Assembly: GCF_000255295.1 (NCBI RefSeq)
Contig: NC_017030.1
Coordinates: 1-64,000 of the forward strand
DNA from: Corallococcus coralloides DSM 2259
Lineage (GTDB): Bacteria; Myxococcota; Myxococcia; Myxococcales; Myxococcaceae
Reading direction: 5' to 3'
DNA: 64,000 bases
Shown piece after piece: positions 16,759-24,857 of this stretch. The notes under the pieces were generated by a model. That model saw only the letters and a program-made list of their open reading frames with translations, was not told the DNA's origin and did no database searches. The stretch's first letter is position 1. Each line of letters opens with the position of its first letter. A program made the translations under genes and the position numbers.

Positions 16759-17175
16759 TCACCCCTTCGGCGGAGGCACCGCGAGCGGCTGGTACGTGCC
16801 GAAGCTCCAGACGTTTCCCTCGGGGTCCAGCGCGCTGAAGTCTCGCGAGCCGTAGTCCGTGTCGTGCAGCTCCATCGCGATGCTCGCGCCCGCCGCCTTC
16901 GCTCGCGCGTACAGCGCATCCGGGTCCGTCACCACCACGTAGATGCCCTGGTTCTTCAGGGGCACGTCCTTCGACGCGGCCATCTTCAGCCGGCCGCCCT
17001 CCGAGCCACCGAACATCACGAGCCCGTGGCCCAGCGTCAGCTCCGCGTGGGCGATGGCGCCGTCAGGCTTGCGGTAGACGACCCGCTCTTCACAGCCGAA
17101 GGCCTGCTTCAGGAAGCGCAGGGCGGATTCGGGGTCGGCGTAGTGGAGGAAGGGATACAGGCTGGGCAGGGACAT
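16759..17175 (-). CDS. VOC (glyoxalase/bleomycin-resistance fold) protein
   Basis: A 138-residue single-domain VOC protein: MSLPSLYPFLHYADPESALRFL, GHGLVMFGG, IYVVVTDPDALYARAKAAGA and SRDFSALDPEGNVWSFGTY are the usual strand-helix signatures, closest to PhnB/YdcJ-like glyoxalase relatives. The substrate is unknown. The ATG at 17175 is preferred over the GTG at 17196 because AAAGGA lies between them, correctly spaced for 17175. It is the first gene after an AraC regulator on the same strand, separated by about 65 bp. Confidence 0.86.
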   Translation of the reverse strand: MSLPSLYPFLHYADPESALRFLKQAFGCEERVVYRKPDGAIAHAELTLGHGLVMFGGSEGGRLKMAASKDVPLKNQGIYVVVTDPDALYARAKAAGASIAMELHDTDYGSRDFSALDPEGNVWSFGTYQPLAVPPPKG

Positions 17176-17240
17176 GGTGTGATTTCCTTTCACCACGCAT
17201 CCTGCCCATCCGCCCCCGGTCCTTCTTGGACGGATTTTAC

Positions 17241-18098
17241 CTACGCGCCGGATTCGAACCCACCCGCGTCCGGAAGCGCACGGCGCAGGAGGGCGGACGG
17301 CGGCCCGCCGGTGAACTGGCGGAAGTCCCGGTTCAGGTGCGCCTGGTCGAAGTAGCCCAGCTCCAGCGCCAGCTCCGCCCAGCGCACCGGGCCTCCGGAC
17401 TTGATGCGCTCCACCGCCCGGTCGAAGCGCAACAGGCGCGCAAGCCTTCGCGGAGGCAGCCCCACCTGCTCATGGAACTGGTGGATGAGGTGCTTGTGGC
17501 TGTGGCCCAGCTCGCTCGCCAGCGTGGAGATGTCCACCTGGCCTCCCGTCCGCTGGATGCGCTCCACCGCCCACTTCACGCCCGCGTCCACCGCGGGCCC
17601 CCGCTCCGCGCGCTTCAGCAGGAACGCGTCCGCGATGGCGAAGCGCGCCGCCCAGTCCGGCGCCTCCGCCAGGGACTCCACCAGCCGCCGCGCCTCGCCG
17701 CCCCACAGGTCCTCCAGGCCCGTCACCCGGTGGGACAGCTCGTGCATGGGCAGGCCGAAGAGGCGCCGGGCCCCCAGCGGCGTGAGGTTCACCTGGAGCC
17801 CGTGGGACTCGCCGTTGTGCTCGGTGGTGCTCCAGCGCTCGTCCAGCCCCGCGACGAAGCCGGAGCGATGCCGCGTCACCCCGCCCACGTCGTCCAGGTG
17901 CTTCAGCAGCGGACCGAACTCCAGGATGAGCACCACCTGCACCCCGGGCAGCTCCTGCCGCCGCATGGGCTGGGGCATGGCCTCACGAAAGCCGCAGTAG
18001 TCCCGCACGAGCGGCGCCAGCGCCGGGGGCGGCGTGGCCAGCGCCATCTCCCAGCCGCCCCGCTCGGACGCGTGGCGCACCACGCGGATGCGATGCAT
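17241..18098 (-). CDS. AraC-family transcriptional regulator
   Basis: A 285-residue regulator. The C-terminal double helix-turn-helix is clear: GGQVDISTLASELGHSHKHLIHQFHEQVGLPPRRLARLLRF, then the second helix pair WAELALELGYFDQAHLNRDFRQFTGGPPSALL. The N-terminal sensor (about 1-160) is cupin-like in length. The start at 18098 (MHRIRVVRHASERGG) lies 11 bp after the stop of the alpha/beta hydrolase at 18110, so the two are likely one operon and the hydrolase may be related to the signal. It probably controls its own operon or the VOC gene downstream. Confidence 0.88.
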   Translation of the reverse strand: MHRIRVVRHASERGGWEMALATPPPALAPLVRDYCGFREAMPQPMRRQELPGVQVVLILEFGPLLKHLDDVGGVTRHRSGFVAGLDERWSTTEHNGESHGLQVNLTPLGARRLFGLPMHELSHRVTGLEDLWGGEARRLVESLAEAPDWAARFAIADAFLLKRAERGPAVDAGVKWAVERIQRTGGQVDISTLASELGHSHKHLIHQFHEQVGLPPRRLARLLRFDRAVERIKSGGPVRWAELALELGYFDQAHLNRDFRQFTGGPPSALLRRALPDAGGFESGA

Positions 18099-18109
18099 GC
18101 CGCGGAAGA

Positions 18110-19129
18110 CTACTTCGAAACCTTGCGCAGGAAGTCCAGCAGGGCCGAGTGCCACTTCTCCGGCGACTCGAAGTGGGGGATGTGGCCCACGTTCGGGAGC
18201 TCCACCAGCGTGGCGCCCGGGATGGCCGCGGCGGTCTTCTTCCCCAGCGCCGGGTACTGCCCCAGCTTCGGCAGGAGCGCGGGCGGCACGCTGCCCTTGC
18301 CCACCACCGTGCGGTCCTCCTGACCAATCACCACCAGCGTGGGCACCTTCACGAACGGGAACTCGTGCACCACCGGCTGCTCGTAGATCATCGTCTGCGT
18401 CGCCGCGGACACCCAGGCCAGGCGCGGGTACTCACCGCTGAGCGTCTGGCGGTAGAGGACCTGGACGTATTCGTCGTACTCGGGCTTCCACTTCACGTAG
18501 TAGCCGCGCTGGTACTTGCGCAGCCCCTCCTCCGTGGCCTTCAGGTTCTCCTGGTAGAGGTCCTCGGTGGACTTCCAGGGGACGGACTCGCGGTAGTCCT
18601 CCAGGCCGATGGGGTTCTCCAGCACCAGCTGCGTCGTCACCTCCGGGTACATCAGCGCGAAGCGCGTCGCGAGCATGCCGCCCATGCTGTGGCCCACCAC
18701 CGCGGCCTGCTTCACCCCCACCTCCTCCAGCACCTGCCGCGTCAGCGACGCGAGCGTGTGGAAGCTGTACGCGATGGCCGGCTTGGACGACTTGCCGAAG
18801 CCGATCTGGTCCGGCACCACGACGCGGTATCCCGCGTTGGTGAGAACGCGAAGGGTGTCCTTCCAGTACGCGCCAAAGAAGTTCTTGCCGTGCAGCAGCA
18901 CCACGGTGCGCCCGTTGGCGTTGCCCGTGGGCTTCACGTCCATGTACGCCATGCGCAGGTCCTGGCCCTCCAGCTTCACAGGCAGGAACTGCACGGGCGC
19001 GGGGTAGGGGTAGCCCTCCATGGCGATCCCCAGCGCCTCCGGGGCGCGCTTGGACTCCTGTGCGTTCGCGGCGGGCGCGGAGAGCAGCAGGGCGGACAGG
19101 AGCAGGGCGGGGACGCGGACGGACGGCAT
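18110..19129 (-). CDS. exported alpha/beta hydrolase
   Basis: A 339-residue alpha/beta-hydrolase with a signal peptide (MPSVRVPALLLSALLLSAPAANA). It has the oxyanion segment VVLLHGKNFFG, the nucleophile elbow GHSMGG, a likely acid in GQEDRTV and a C-terminal His in NVGHIPHFE. The lid region is long (EDYRESVPWKSTEDLYQENL). It is probably an esterase or lipase acting in the periplasm or outside. AAAGGAG just upstream of 19129 selects this ATG over one at 19180. It is the first gene of an operon with the AraC regulator. Confidence 0.9.
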   Translation of the reverse strand: MPSVRVPALLLSALLLSAPAANAQESKRAPEALGIAMEGYPYPAPVQFLPVKLEGQDLRMAYMDVKPTGNANGRTVVLLHGKNFFGAYWKDTLRVLTNAGYRVVVPDQIGFGKSSKPAIAYSFHTLASLTRQVLEEVGVKQAAVVGHSMGGMLATRFALMYPEVTTQLVLENPIGLEDYRESVPWKSTEDLYQENLKATEEGLRKYQRGYYVKWKPEYDEYVQVLYRQTLSGEYPRLAWVSAATQTMIYEQPVVHEFPFVKVPTLVVIGQEDRTVVGKGSVPPALLPKLGQYPALGKKTAAAIPGATLVELPNVGHIPHFESPEKWHSALLDFLRKVSK

Positions 19130-19198
19130 GGGGCTCCTTTGGCAACGGGACGCGAGGGAACGGCAGTCTGGCCGGGACATTCCCCCGCGTCGCGGATT

Positions 19199-19636
19199 TC
19201 AGAACGCCCCGCCCTCGCGAAGGTTGATTCCGTACTCCAGGTAGCCCTTGAGGCAGAGCATCATGTGCATCCAGCCACCCGCGTTGCCGTAGGACGCCGT
19301 GATGCCCTTCTCATCCGGCCTCCATCCGGACTCGCTGATCTTCACCATCGTGTTGCTTGCGTCCAACGGCACGAAGCGCATCTCCACGCGCGTGTTGTAG
19401 CCATCGTCCGTGGGCCACTCGAAGACGATGCGCTCGTTGGGAAGCACCTCGCGCGCGATGACGTCGAACTCGCCCGGCGCCTCCGCGAAGCTCCACTTCA
19501 CCGTGGTGCCCGCCGCCAGCGGACCGCTGCTCGTCTTCACGAAGTAGCCGCTCAGCTTCGCGGGGTTCACCACCGCCTCGAACACCTGCGCCACCGGCTT
19601 GCGGATCTTCAACTGCACCTGGAACTTCGGCTCCAT
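19199..19636 (-). CDS. SRPBCC (AHSA1-type) domain protein
   Basis: A 145-residue START/Bet v1-fold protein of the activator-of-Hsp90-ATPase-like group: FQVQLKIRKPVAQVFEAVVNPAKLSGYF at the start, then FEWPTDDGYNTRVEMRF and the long C-terminal helix GGWMHMMLCLKGYLEYG. Such proteins bind hydrophobic ligands and are typically encoded next to an ArsR regulator, as here (divergent, 56 bp between starts). It is probably controlled by that regulator through the palindrome at 19677-19692. Confidence 0.88.
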   Translation of the reverse strand: MEPKFQVQLKIRKPVAQVFEAVVNPAKLSGYFVKTSSGPLAAGTTVKWSFAEAPGEFDVIAREVLPNERIVFEWPTDDGYNTRVEMRFVPLDASNTMVKISESGWRPDEKGITASYGNAGGWMHMMLCLKGYLEYGINLREGGAF

Positions 19637-19676
19637 GCGGCACCCCCTGCCGTGAACTGGTCCTGCCCGCAAATAG

Positions 19677-19692
19677 GTTATATAAATATAAC
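19677..19692. promoter_or_regulatory. ArsR operator/promoter palindrome
   Basis: GTTATATAAATATAAC: 7-bp perfect arms around AA, ending one base before the ArsR ATG at 19693. It is strikingly AT-rich in this genome and includes TATAAA, a plausible -10 box. An ArsR dimer bound here would block both divergent genes. Confidence 0.72.
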
Positions 19693-20028
19693 ATGTCAAG
19701 GAGTGACGACCGGGACGACCTCATCTTCAAGGCGCTGGCGGACTCGCGCCGGCGGGCCATCCTGGACCTGTTGAAGGACGCGCCCCGGACCACCGGGGAG
19801 CTGTGCGAGCACTTCGAGAAGACCCTGGACCGCTGCACCGTGATGCAGCACCTGAAGGTCCTGGAGAAGGCGGAGCTGGTGCTGTCCCACAAGGAGGGGC
19901 GCACGCGGTGGAACCACCTCAACGCGGCGCCCATCCAGGACATCCACGCGCGGTGGATCAGCTCCTACGCGACCCACGCGGTGAAGCTGCTGACGAAGCT
20001 GAAGCGGGACCTGGAGGAGGAGGACTGA
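19693..20028 (+). CDS. ArsR-family winged-helix regulator
   Basis: A 111-residue winged-helix repressor: DLIFKALADSRRRAILDLLKDAPRTTGELCEHF, recognition helix region LDRCTVMQHLKVLEKAELVLSHKEGRTRWNHL. The metal-binding CVC motif of true ArsR is absent, fitting the subgroup paired with SRPBCC proteins. The ATG directly follows an AT-rich palindrome with a -10-like TATAAA and there is no ribosome binding site, so the mRNA is likely leaderless and self-repressed. It ends 12 bp from the convergent MFS gene. Confidence 0.9.
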   Translation: MSRSDDRDDLIFKALADSRRRAILDLLKDAPRTTGELCEHFEKTLDRCTVMQHLKVLEKAELVLSHKEGRTRWNHLNAAPIQDIHARWISSYATHAVKLLTKLKRDLEEED

Positions 20029-20044
20029 CGCGGACGCGCGTCAG
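20025..20044. other. hairpin spanning two convergent stop codons
   Basis: CTGACGCG (20025-20032) and CGCGTCAG (20037-20044) form an 8-bp perfect inverted repeat that includes the stop codons of the ArsR gene and of the MFS gene. There is no T tract, so its role as a terminator is uncertain. Confidence 0.4.
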
Positions 20045-21321
20045 TGCGCGCTGTCGGAGAACGGCTGGACTTCAGCCTGGGCCGGGACCAGGGGCTCGTT
20101 CTCGAAGCGCGCGGGCTTGAGCAGGCGCGTGGTGAGCACCAGCGCGAGGAAGATGGCGCTGCACCCGATGGTCACGAAGCGCAGGTGCATGCGGTCCGCC
20201 AGCGCGCCCTGGAACCAGACGCCCAGCGAATAGCCCGCGCCCAGCACCATGCTGTAGAGGCTGCCCATGCGCGCCTGCAACTCACGGGGCACACGGCCCT
20301 GGCAGGACGCGCTCAGGCTGCTCATCAGGATGAGGTAGTTGGCGCCGAGGAAGAAGATGCACACCGCCGCCACCTGGAGCGTGGGCGCCAGCCAGTACAC
20401 GCCCGACAGCACCGCGATGGTCGTCGCCGAGTAGCCGCGCAGCTTGCGCTGCCCGAAGAGCTCCGCGAGCGTGCCCACGCACAAGGCCGCCGTCACCGCG
20501 CCCGCGCCCTGGCATGTCACCAGCAGCGACGTGGCCGCCGCGCCCTGGCCCAGCTCACGGATGGCGAACACCGGCACCAGGCCGATGAAGGGCGCCACCA
20601 GCGCGGCCACGAAGAAGGTGGCCGCCAGCACCAGCGAGATGTCCTCGTCGTCGCGCGCCACGGTGATGCCGCGGCGGATGCCATCCCAGAGCGGCTCGCG
20701 CTTCACGGACGCGTCGCGTGCGGGCGGCACCACGCGCCACAGCGCCACCAGCACCGCGAAGAAGGACAGCGTGTTCGCGAGCAGCGCCCACGCGGGCCCG
20801 CCCGCCTGCAACACCAACGCGGCCAGCGTGGGCCCCATGATGCGGCCCAGGTTGAACTGCGCGGAGTTGAGGCTGGTGGACAGGTGCAAATCCTCCGGCG
20901 GCACCAGCTCCGCCAGCAGCGCGGAGAAGGCCGGATAGGTGAGCGTGCTCACGCACCCGTTGAGGAACGAGATGACGCCGATGACGGACACCGACAGCTG
21001 CCCGCGGAACGCCAGCACCGTCAGCACGGCCGCGAGCGCCGCCTGGAGCAGCGCGCCCACCGCCGCGTACGCGCGCCGGTCGAAGCGGTCCGCCAGCGCG
21101 CCACCCACCGGCGCCAGCACCACCGCGGGCAGGAAGGACAGCGCGACGATGGCGCCCGTCCACTCCGCGCGACCCGTGGTCTGCGTGACGTACACGCCCA
21201 TCGCCACCGTCTCCATCCAGGTGCCGATGTTGGAGATGAGCGCGCCCAGCCACACGGCGAAATAGCCGGGGTATTCGAAGGGGCGCAGCGAAGTCAGTCG
21301 TGGGAGTCGATGGGCAGGCAC
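20041..21321 (-). CDS. MFS transporter, EntS-like
   Basis: A 12-helix major facilitator protein of 426 residues from the GTG at 21321 (VPAHRLPRLTSLRPFEYPGYFAVWLGALISNIGTWM). The opening NIGTWMETVAMGVYV, the ALADRFDRRAYAAVGA loop (motif A region) and SFLNGCVSTLTYPAFSALLAELVP match the MFS_3/enterobactin-exporter-like group, generally drug or siderophore exporters. There is an in-frame start at 21399 that adds 26 Arg/Ala-rich residues; no ribosome binding site favours either. No siderophore genes are nearby, so the substrate is unknown. Confidence 0.88.
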   Translation of the reverse strand: MPAHRLPRLTSLRPFEYPGYFAVWLGALISNIGTWMETVAMGVYVTQTTGRAEWTGAIVALSFLPAVVLAPVGGALADRFDRRAYAAVGALLQAALAAVLTVLAFRGQLSVSVIGVISFLNGCVSTLTYPAFSALLAELVPPEDLHLSTSLNSAQFNLGRIMGPTLAALVLQAGGPAWALLANTLSFFAVLVALWRVVPPARDASVKREPLWDGIRRGITVARDDEDISLVLAATFFVAALVAPFIGLVPVFAIRELGQGAAATSLLVTCQGAGAVTAALCVGTLAELFGQRKLRGYSATTIAVLSGVYWLAPTLQVAAVCIFFLGANYLILMSSLSASCQGRVPRELQARMGSLYSMVLGAGYSLGVWFQGALADRMHLRFVTIGCSAIFLALVLTTRLLKPARFENEPLVPAQAEVQPFSDSAH

Positions 21322-21471
21322 GTCGATGGCTGTCTTAGCGCACGCCGCCCACGCATGCCTTGCACGGCGCGGCACGCTTGGAGGCGCAATGAAGCGCACG
21401 GCAGCCCAGGCAGCAGCCCGGCTTCAACAAAGCGCGCATTCCCTGACGGTGATGCGCGATGCGTGACACAC

Positions 21472-21504
21472 AAAACACCCACGGAGGTGCTGCGTCCGTG
21501 GGTG
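21472..21504 (-). terminator. Rho-independent terminator after the CapA-like gene
   Basis: A perfect 10-bp stem (21476-21485 with 21495-21504) with a 9-base loop. Read on the minus strand it is followed by TTTTG (21475 down to 21471). It lies 31 bases past the stop of the gene ending at 21535. Confidence 0.85.
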
Positions 21505-21534
21505 CGGGTGCGGCGTTGTCGTGAAGGCTCGGCG

Positions 21535-23343
21535 CTACGGCGCGGTGCTGGAGGCCGTGACGGGCGACTTGCGCGGAGAGAGGCGGCCGTCGTCCGCGAT
21601 GCGGGCGCCCGTGTCGGGGAAGTCCTCGGTGGTGAGCTTGCGCACCAGCGAGACGACGTTGGCGGCCGGGTCCGGCTGGGTGATGCCTTCGCCAATCTGC
21701 TTCGTGGGGAGGATGCGGCCATTGGAGAAGCCGCCACGGCTGTCCAGCTCCACCTCCAGGATCATGCCCAGGCCCTGCGGCCCCTTGAGGTTGAAGCGGC
21801 CGTAGGTGGCGAAGTTGCCCATGGAGTAGGCGATGAGGCGGCCCTGGTAGAACTCCATGGCGCGCGCGACGTGCGGGCCGTGGCCGAGCACCAGGTGCGC
21901 GCCCGCGTCCACCACGGCGTGGGTGAAGACGCGCAGGTCGCCGCGGTCCTCGCCGAAGAACATCTCCCTGCCGGCCGGCACGTGCAGGGCCTTGCCGCCC
22001 TCCGCGCCGCCGTGGAAGGAGACGATGACGATGTCGTGCGTGGCGGCGGTCTGCTTCACCAGCGCGGTGGCGGTGGGCAGGTTGTTGAGGTGGTTGCAGC
22101 CCGCGGACGTGTGGAAGGCCACGAGTCCAATCTTCAGGCCGTTGCGCTCCACGGTGGCCACGCTGCCCGGCGGACCGCTCCAGGCGATGCCCAGCGCGTC
22201 CAGGGTGGACTCGGTGGCGCGGCGGCACTCCTCGCCAAAGTCGCCGGAGTGGTTGTTCGCGGTGGAGACCACGTCCACGCCGGCTTCCTTCAGGTAGTCG
22301 CCGAAGGAGGTGGGGGAGCGGAACGCGTAGCAGTTCGCGGGCGAGCGGCACTTGGTGGTCTTGCCGGTGTCGCAGAGCGGCCCTTCCAGGTTCACGAAGG
22401 TGAGGTCCGCGTCCTCCAGCAGGGGACGCACGGCCGCGATGACGCTGCCGCCGCCCTCGGGGGGCAGGTAGCCCTCTGGCACGGTGGTGCCGAGCATCAG
22501 GTCACCGGCGGCGCGGATGCGCAGCTTCGCGCCCGGGGGCGGGGGAGGGCGGGGCGTGCTGTCCACGGGCTGCGCGAGCTTCGCCTGGAGCGCGGCCTGG
22601 TTGCGGGCCTGCGTGAGCGCGCCCTCCAGGTCCGGCTGGTTGGGATTGAGCGCGCGCACCTGCGTCCACTGCGTGAGGGAGTCCGCCCAGCGGCCCTCGA
22701 CGGAGTGCGCCCAGCCGAGTTCCCAGCGGCAGTCGGCGCGGGACGGCGCGGCCTGCACGCACGCGGACAGCTCCGCGATGGCGGTGCGCGAGTCCTTGGA
22801 CTGGAGGGCGGCCACGCCCCGGGCGTAGTGCTCGTCCGGGTTGCCCACGGTGGCGAGGCCGGACGCGCCGGCCTTGCCGTGCATCGCGAGGGCCGCGGCG
22901 CGCAGGGCACCGACGCTGGCCTCCACGGCGATGCGGCCCGCTTCGGAGAGGGATTCTGTCTGGCTTTGCGCGGCGCCCGTGGCCGGCACCGTGTTCGACT
23001 CGGGGGGCGGCGTCGGGATGGACTCGGCGACGCCCGCGGGCATCCGCACGGAGACAGGCGTCTCGGAGCCGCTGGAACGGTTCCGCGTGGCGGCCGTCAC
23101 GGACGCGAGGCCCGCCGCATCCAGCTGGCGCGTACCACCCGGCTTCCCCGTCGCCCCTCGCACGGACGCGAGGCCCGCGACTTCGATCCGCCCGGCGCTC
23201 GTATCCCGGATGACGGAGCGCACGGAGGCCATGCCCGCCGCGGTGAGGCGCGCGGTGCTGGAGGACTCGGCTGTGGAGAAGTTGGGGACAGACGCGGCGG
23301 GCGCGGCGAGCGCCAGCATCAGCAGGACGGACGGGGGGGCCAT
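21535..23343 (-). CDS. CapA/PgsA-type metallophosphatase-fold protein with TPR-like region
   Basis: A 602-residue exported protein. After a signal peptide (MAPPSVLLMLALAAPAAS) come three imperfect copies of an AGLASVR-type segment (about 35-100), a TPR-like region (HYARGVAALQSKDSRTAIAELSACVQAAPSRADCRWELGWAHSVEG, about 195-255), then the CapA domain from about 300: GDLMLGT, FVNLEGPLCD, STANNHSGDFG, VIVSFHGGAEGG and GHGPHVARAM. CapA/PgsA domains occur in poly-gamma-glutamate synthesis, yet no PgsB/C genes are nearby, so a phosphoesterase role in the envelope is as likely. A terminator follows at 21472. Confidence 0.85.
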   Translation of the reverse strand: MAPPSVLLMLALAAPAASVPNFSTAESSSTARLTAAGMASVRSVIRDTSAGRIEVAGLASVRGATGKPGGTRQLDAAGLASVTAATRNRSSGSETPVSVRMPAGVAESIPTPPPESNTVPATGAAQSQTESLSEAGRIAVEASVGALRAAALAMHGKAGASGLATVGNPDEHYARGVAALQSKDSRTAIAELSACVQAAPSRADCRWELGWAHSVEGRWADSLTQWTQVRALNPNQPDLEGALTQARNQAALQAKLAQPVDSTPRPPPPPGAKLRIRAAGDLMLGTTVPEGYLPPEGGGSVIAAVRPLLEDADLTFVNLEGPLCDTGKTTKCRSPANCYAFRSPTSFGDYLKEAGVDVVSTANNHSGDFGEECRRATESTLDALGIAWSGPPGSVATVERNGLKIGLVAFHTSAGCNHLNNLPTATALVKQTAATHDIVIVSFHGGAEGGKALHVPAGREMFFGEDRGDLRVFTHAVVDAGAHLVLGHGPHVARAMEFYQGRLIAYSMGNFATYGRFNLKGPQGLGMILEVELDSRGGFSNGRILPTKQIGEGITQPDPAANVVSLVRKLTTEDFPDTGARIADDGRLSPRKSPVTASSTAP

Positions 23344-23454
23344 GGCCCGCGCATCTTACGGGATGAAGCGGGGGCAGGGGCGCTGCCCACGGGCCCGGTT
23401 CGCTGGCAGCCGGGCAGGCAACACCCCCACACCCCCTGAAGGCCCTGGCCCCGG

Positions 23455-23961
23455 CTACCCGAGCGCGTCGAGCAGCACCGAGCCCCGGCGCTGACGCGGC
23501 AGCAGCCGGAAGTGCCTCAGCTCCCTGCGCTTCACCCGCTGCTCCAGCGCGCTGTGCAGGGACAGCCGCCCGGGCCCTCGCATCAGCGTCCCGAGCGCGA
23601 TGGCGATGAGCGCCAGGTTGAACTCGTAGCCGCCCTTGGTCATGTCGAAGCCGTTCTTCCTGTGCACCTTCGCGATGGCCATCGCCTGCGTGACGATGAC
23701 GGACACCGCCGTGAAGCGCGTCGCGATGCCCAGGATGGAGCTCACCCCGGCCACCAGCTCCGTGATGCCCGTGGCCAGCAGCCACGGCTTGCCGGGCTTG
23801 ATTCCCAGCTGCTCGAACATGCCCGCTTGCTGCTCCATGCCTTCCTTCTTCAGCTTCGCCAGGCCGTGATGAATCATCGTCGCGCCCAGCGACAGGCGCG
23901 GAGGCAGCAACGCGGCCGACTTCAGCAGCGACGGTTGTTCGTTGAGCATCGTCACGTTCAT
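23455..23961 (-). CDS. DoxX family membrane protein
   Basis: A 168-residue four-helix membrane protein of the DoxX family: LLPPRLSLGATMIHHGLAKL, PWLLATGITELVAGVSSILGIATRF, VIVTQAMAIAKVHRKNGFD and YEFNLALIAIALGTLMRGPG are the family blocks. DoxX proteins are linked to quinone or thiosulfate redox and to oxidative-stress complexes; the role here is unknown. AGGAGAG precedes the ATG at 23961. The Arg-rich C-terminal tail (VKRRELRHFRLLPRQRRG) is longer than usual. Confidence 0.9.
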   Translation of the reverse strand: MNVTMLNEQPSLLKSAALLPPRLSLGATMIHHGLAKLKKEGMEQQAGMFEQLGIKPGKPWLLATGITELVAGVSSILGIATRFTAVSVIVTQAMAIAKVHRKNGFDMTKGGYEFNLALIAIALGTLMRGPGRLSLHSALEQRVKRRELRHFRLLPRQRRGSVLLDALG

Positions 23962-24075
23962 GGGGCTCTCCTCGTCGGACGCGGACGTCCGGTGGGTGAA
24001 GTGCCCTTTACGTTGTGACGCATCCGCCCATCCGGCCCCGACGCTCGCAGGGCCCGACGCCCAGCGGCCGGGCGC

Positions 24076-24855
24076 TCAACCCCCGTTTCGCTCCGCCAGC
24101 GGCACATCCATCAGCGCCGCCACCTCCGCGCTGTAGCCGCCGGGTCCCTCGCCATGGACGATGAGCGGCGCACGCACCGACAGGCCCCGGTCTTGGTCCC
24201 TCAATGCCTGCACCAGGAAGCGCGTAGCGGGCGCATCCACCCGCGCATGCACGGCTCTCAGCACCCGGGGGAACAACCGCGCGCTCGCGAGCACCCCCAG
24301 CACCTCCGCCAGCCGCGCCGCCGGATACACCAGGCTCACGCCACCACCGGGCCGCAGGGCATGCCGGGCCGCCGCGACCACGGACGGCGCATCACACGCC
24401 ACCTCCGACTTGGAGACGGCCCGCTCCGCGTCCGGGCTCACCACGCCCGCCTCGGCCCGGCGGAACGGCGGGTTGGACACCACCTGCCCATAGGCCCCGG
24501 ACGTGAACAGCGACCGTGCCTGCCGCAGGTCCCCGAGCACCGGCCGCACCCGGCCCTCGCACCCGTTGAGCGCCACCGCGCGCGTCAGCCGTTCGTGCAC
24601 GGCGGGCTGAAGCTCCAGCGCATCCACCGGGCCCGCGACGCCGAACTGCTTCACCAGCAGCAGCGACACCACGCCGCTGCCCGCGCCCAGCTCCAGCACG
24701 GGCCCGGGCAGGTCTTGCCCTTCCGTGGCCGCGAAGTGCGCCAGCAGCACCGCGTCCAACGTGAAGCGGTAGCCCGTGCGGCGCTGGAACACGCGCACGT
24801 CCGCGGTGCCAATGGAGTCCAGCGTCTCGCCGTCCTCCAGCCTGACGGGCCCCAC
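24076..24855 (-). CDS. SAM-dependent methyltransferase, TrmN6-like
   Basis: A 259-residue N6-adenine-type methyltransferase. After a GYRFTLDAVLLAHFA opening typical of tRNA1(Val) A37 methyltransferases come motif I LELGAGSGVVSLLL, the acidic DALELQ and the catalytic SNPPFRR (NPPF). The likely substrate is tRNA adenine. It starts (GTG at 24855) 2 bp after the glutathione synthetase stop, so both are probably one transcript. No strong ribosome binding site; translational coupling is plausible. Confidence 0.87.
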   Translation of the reverse strand: MGPVRLEDGETLDSIGTADVRVFQRRTGYRFTLDAVLLAHFAATEGQDLPGPVLELGAGSGVVSLLLVKQFGVAGPVDALELQPAVHERLTRAVALNGCEGRVRPVLGDLRQARSLFTSGAYGQVVSNPPFRRAEAGVVSPDAERAVSKSEVACDAPSVVAAARHALRPGGGVSLVYPAARLAEVLGVLASARLFPRVLRAVHARVDAPATRFLVQALRDQDRGLSVRAPLIVHGEGPGGYSAEVAALMDVPLAERNGG

Positions 24856-24857
24856 GG

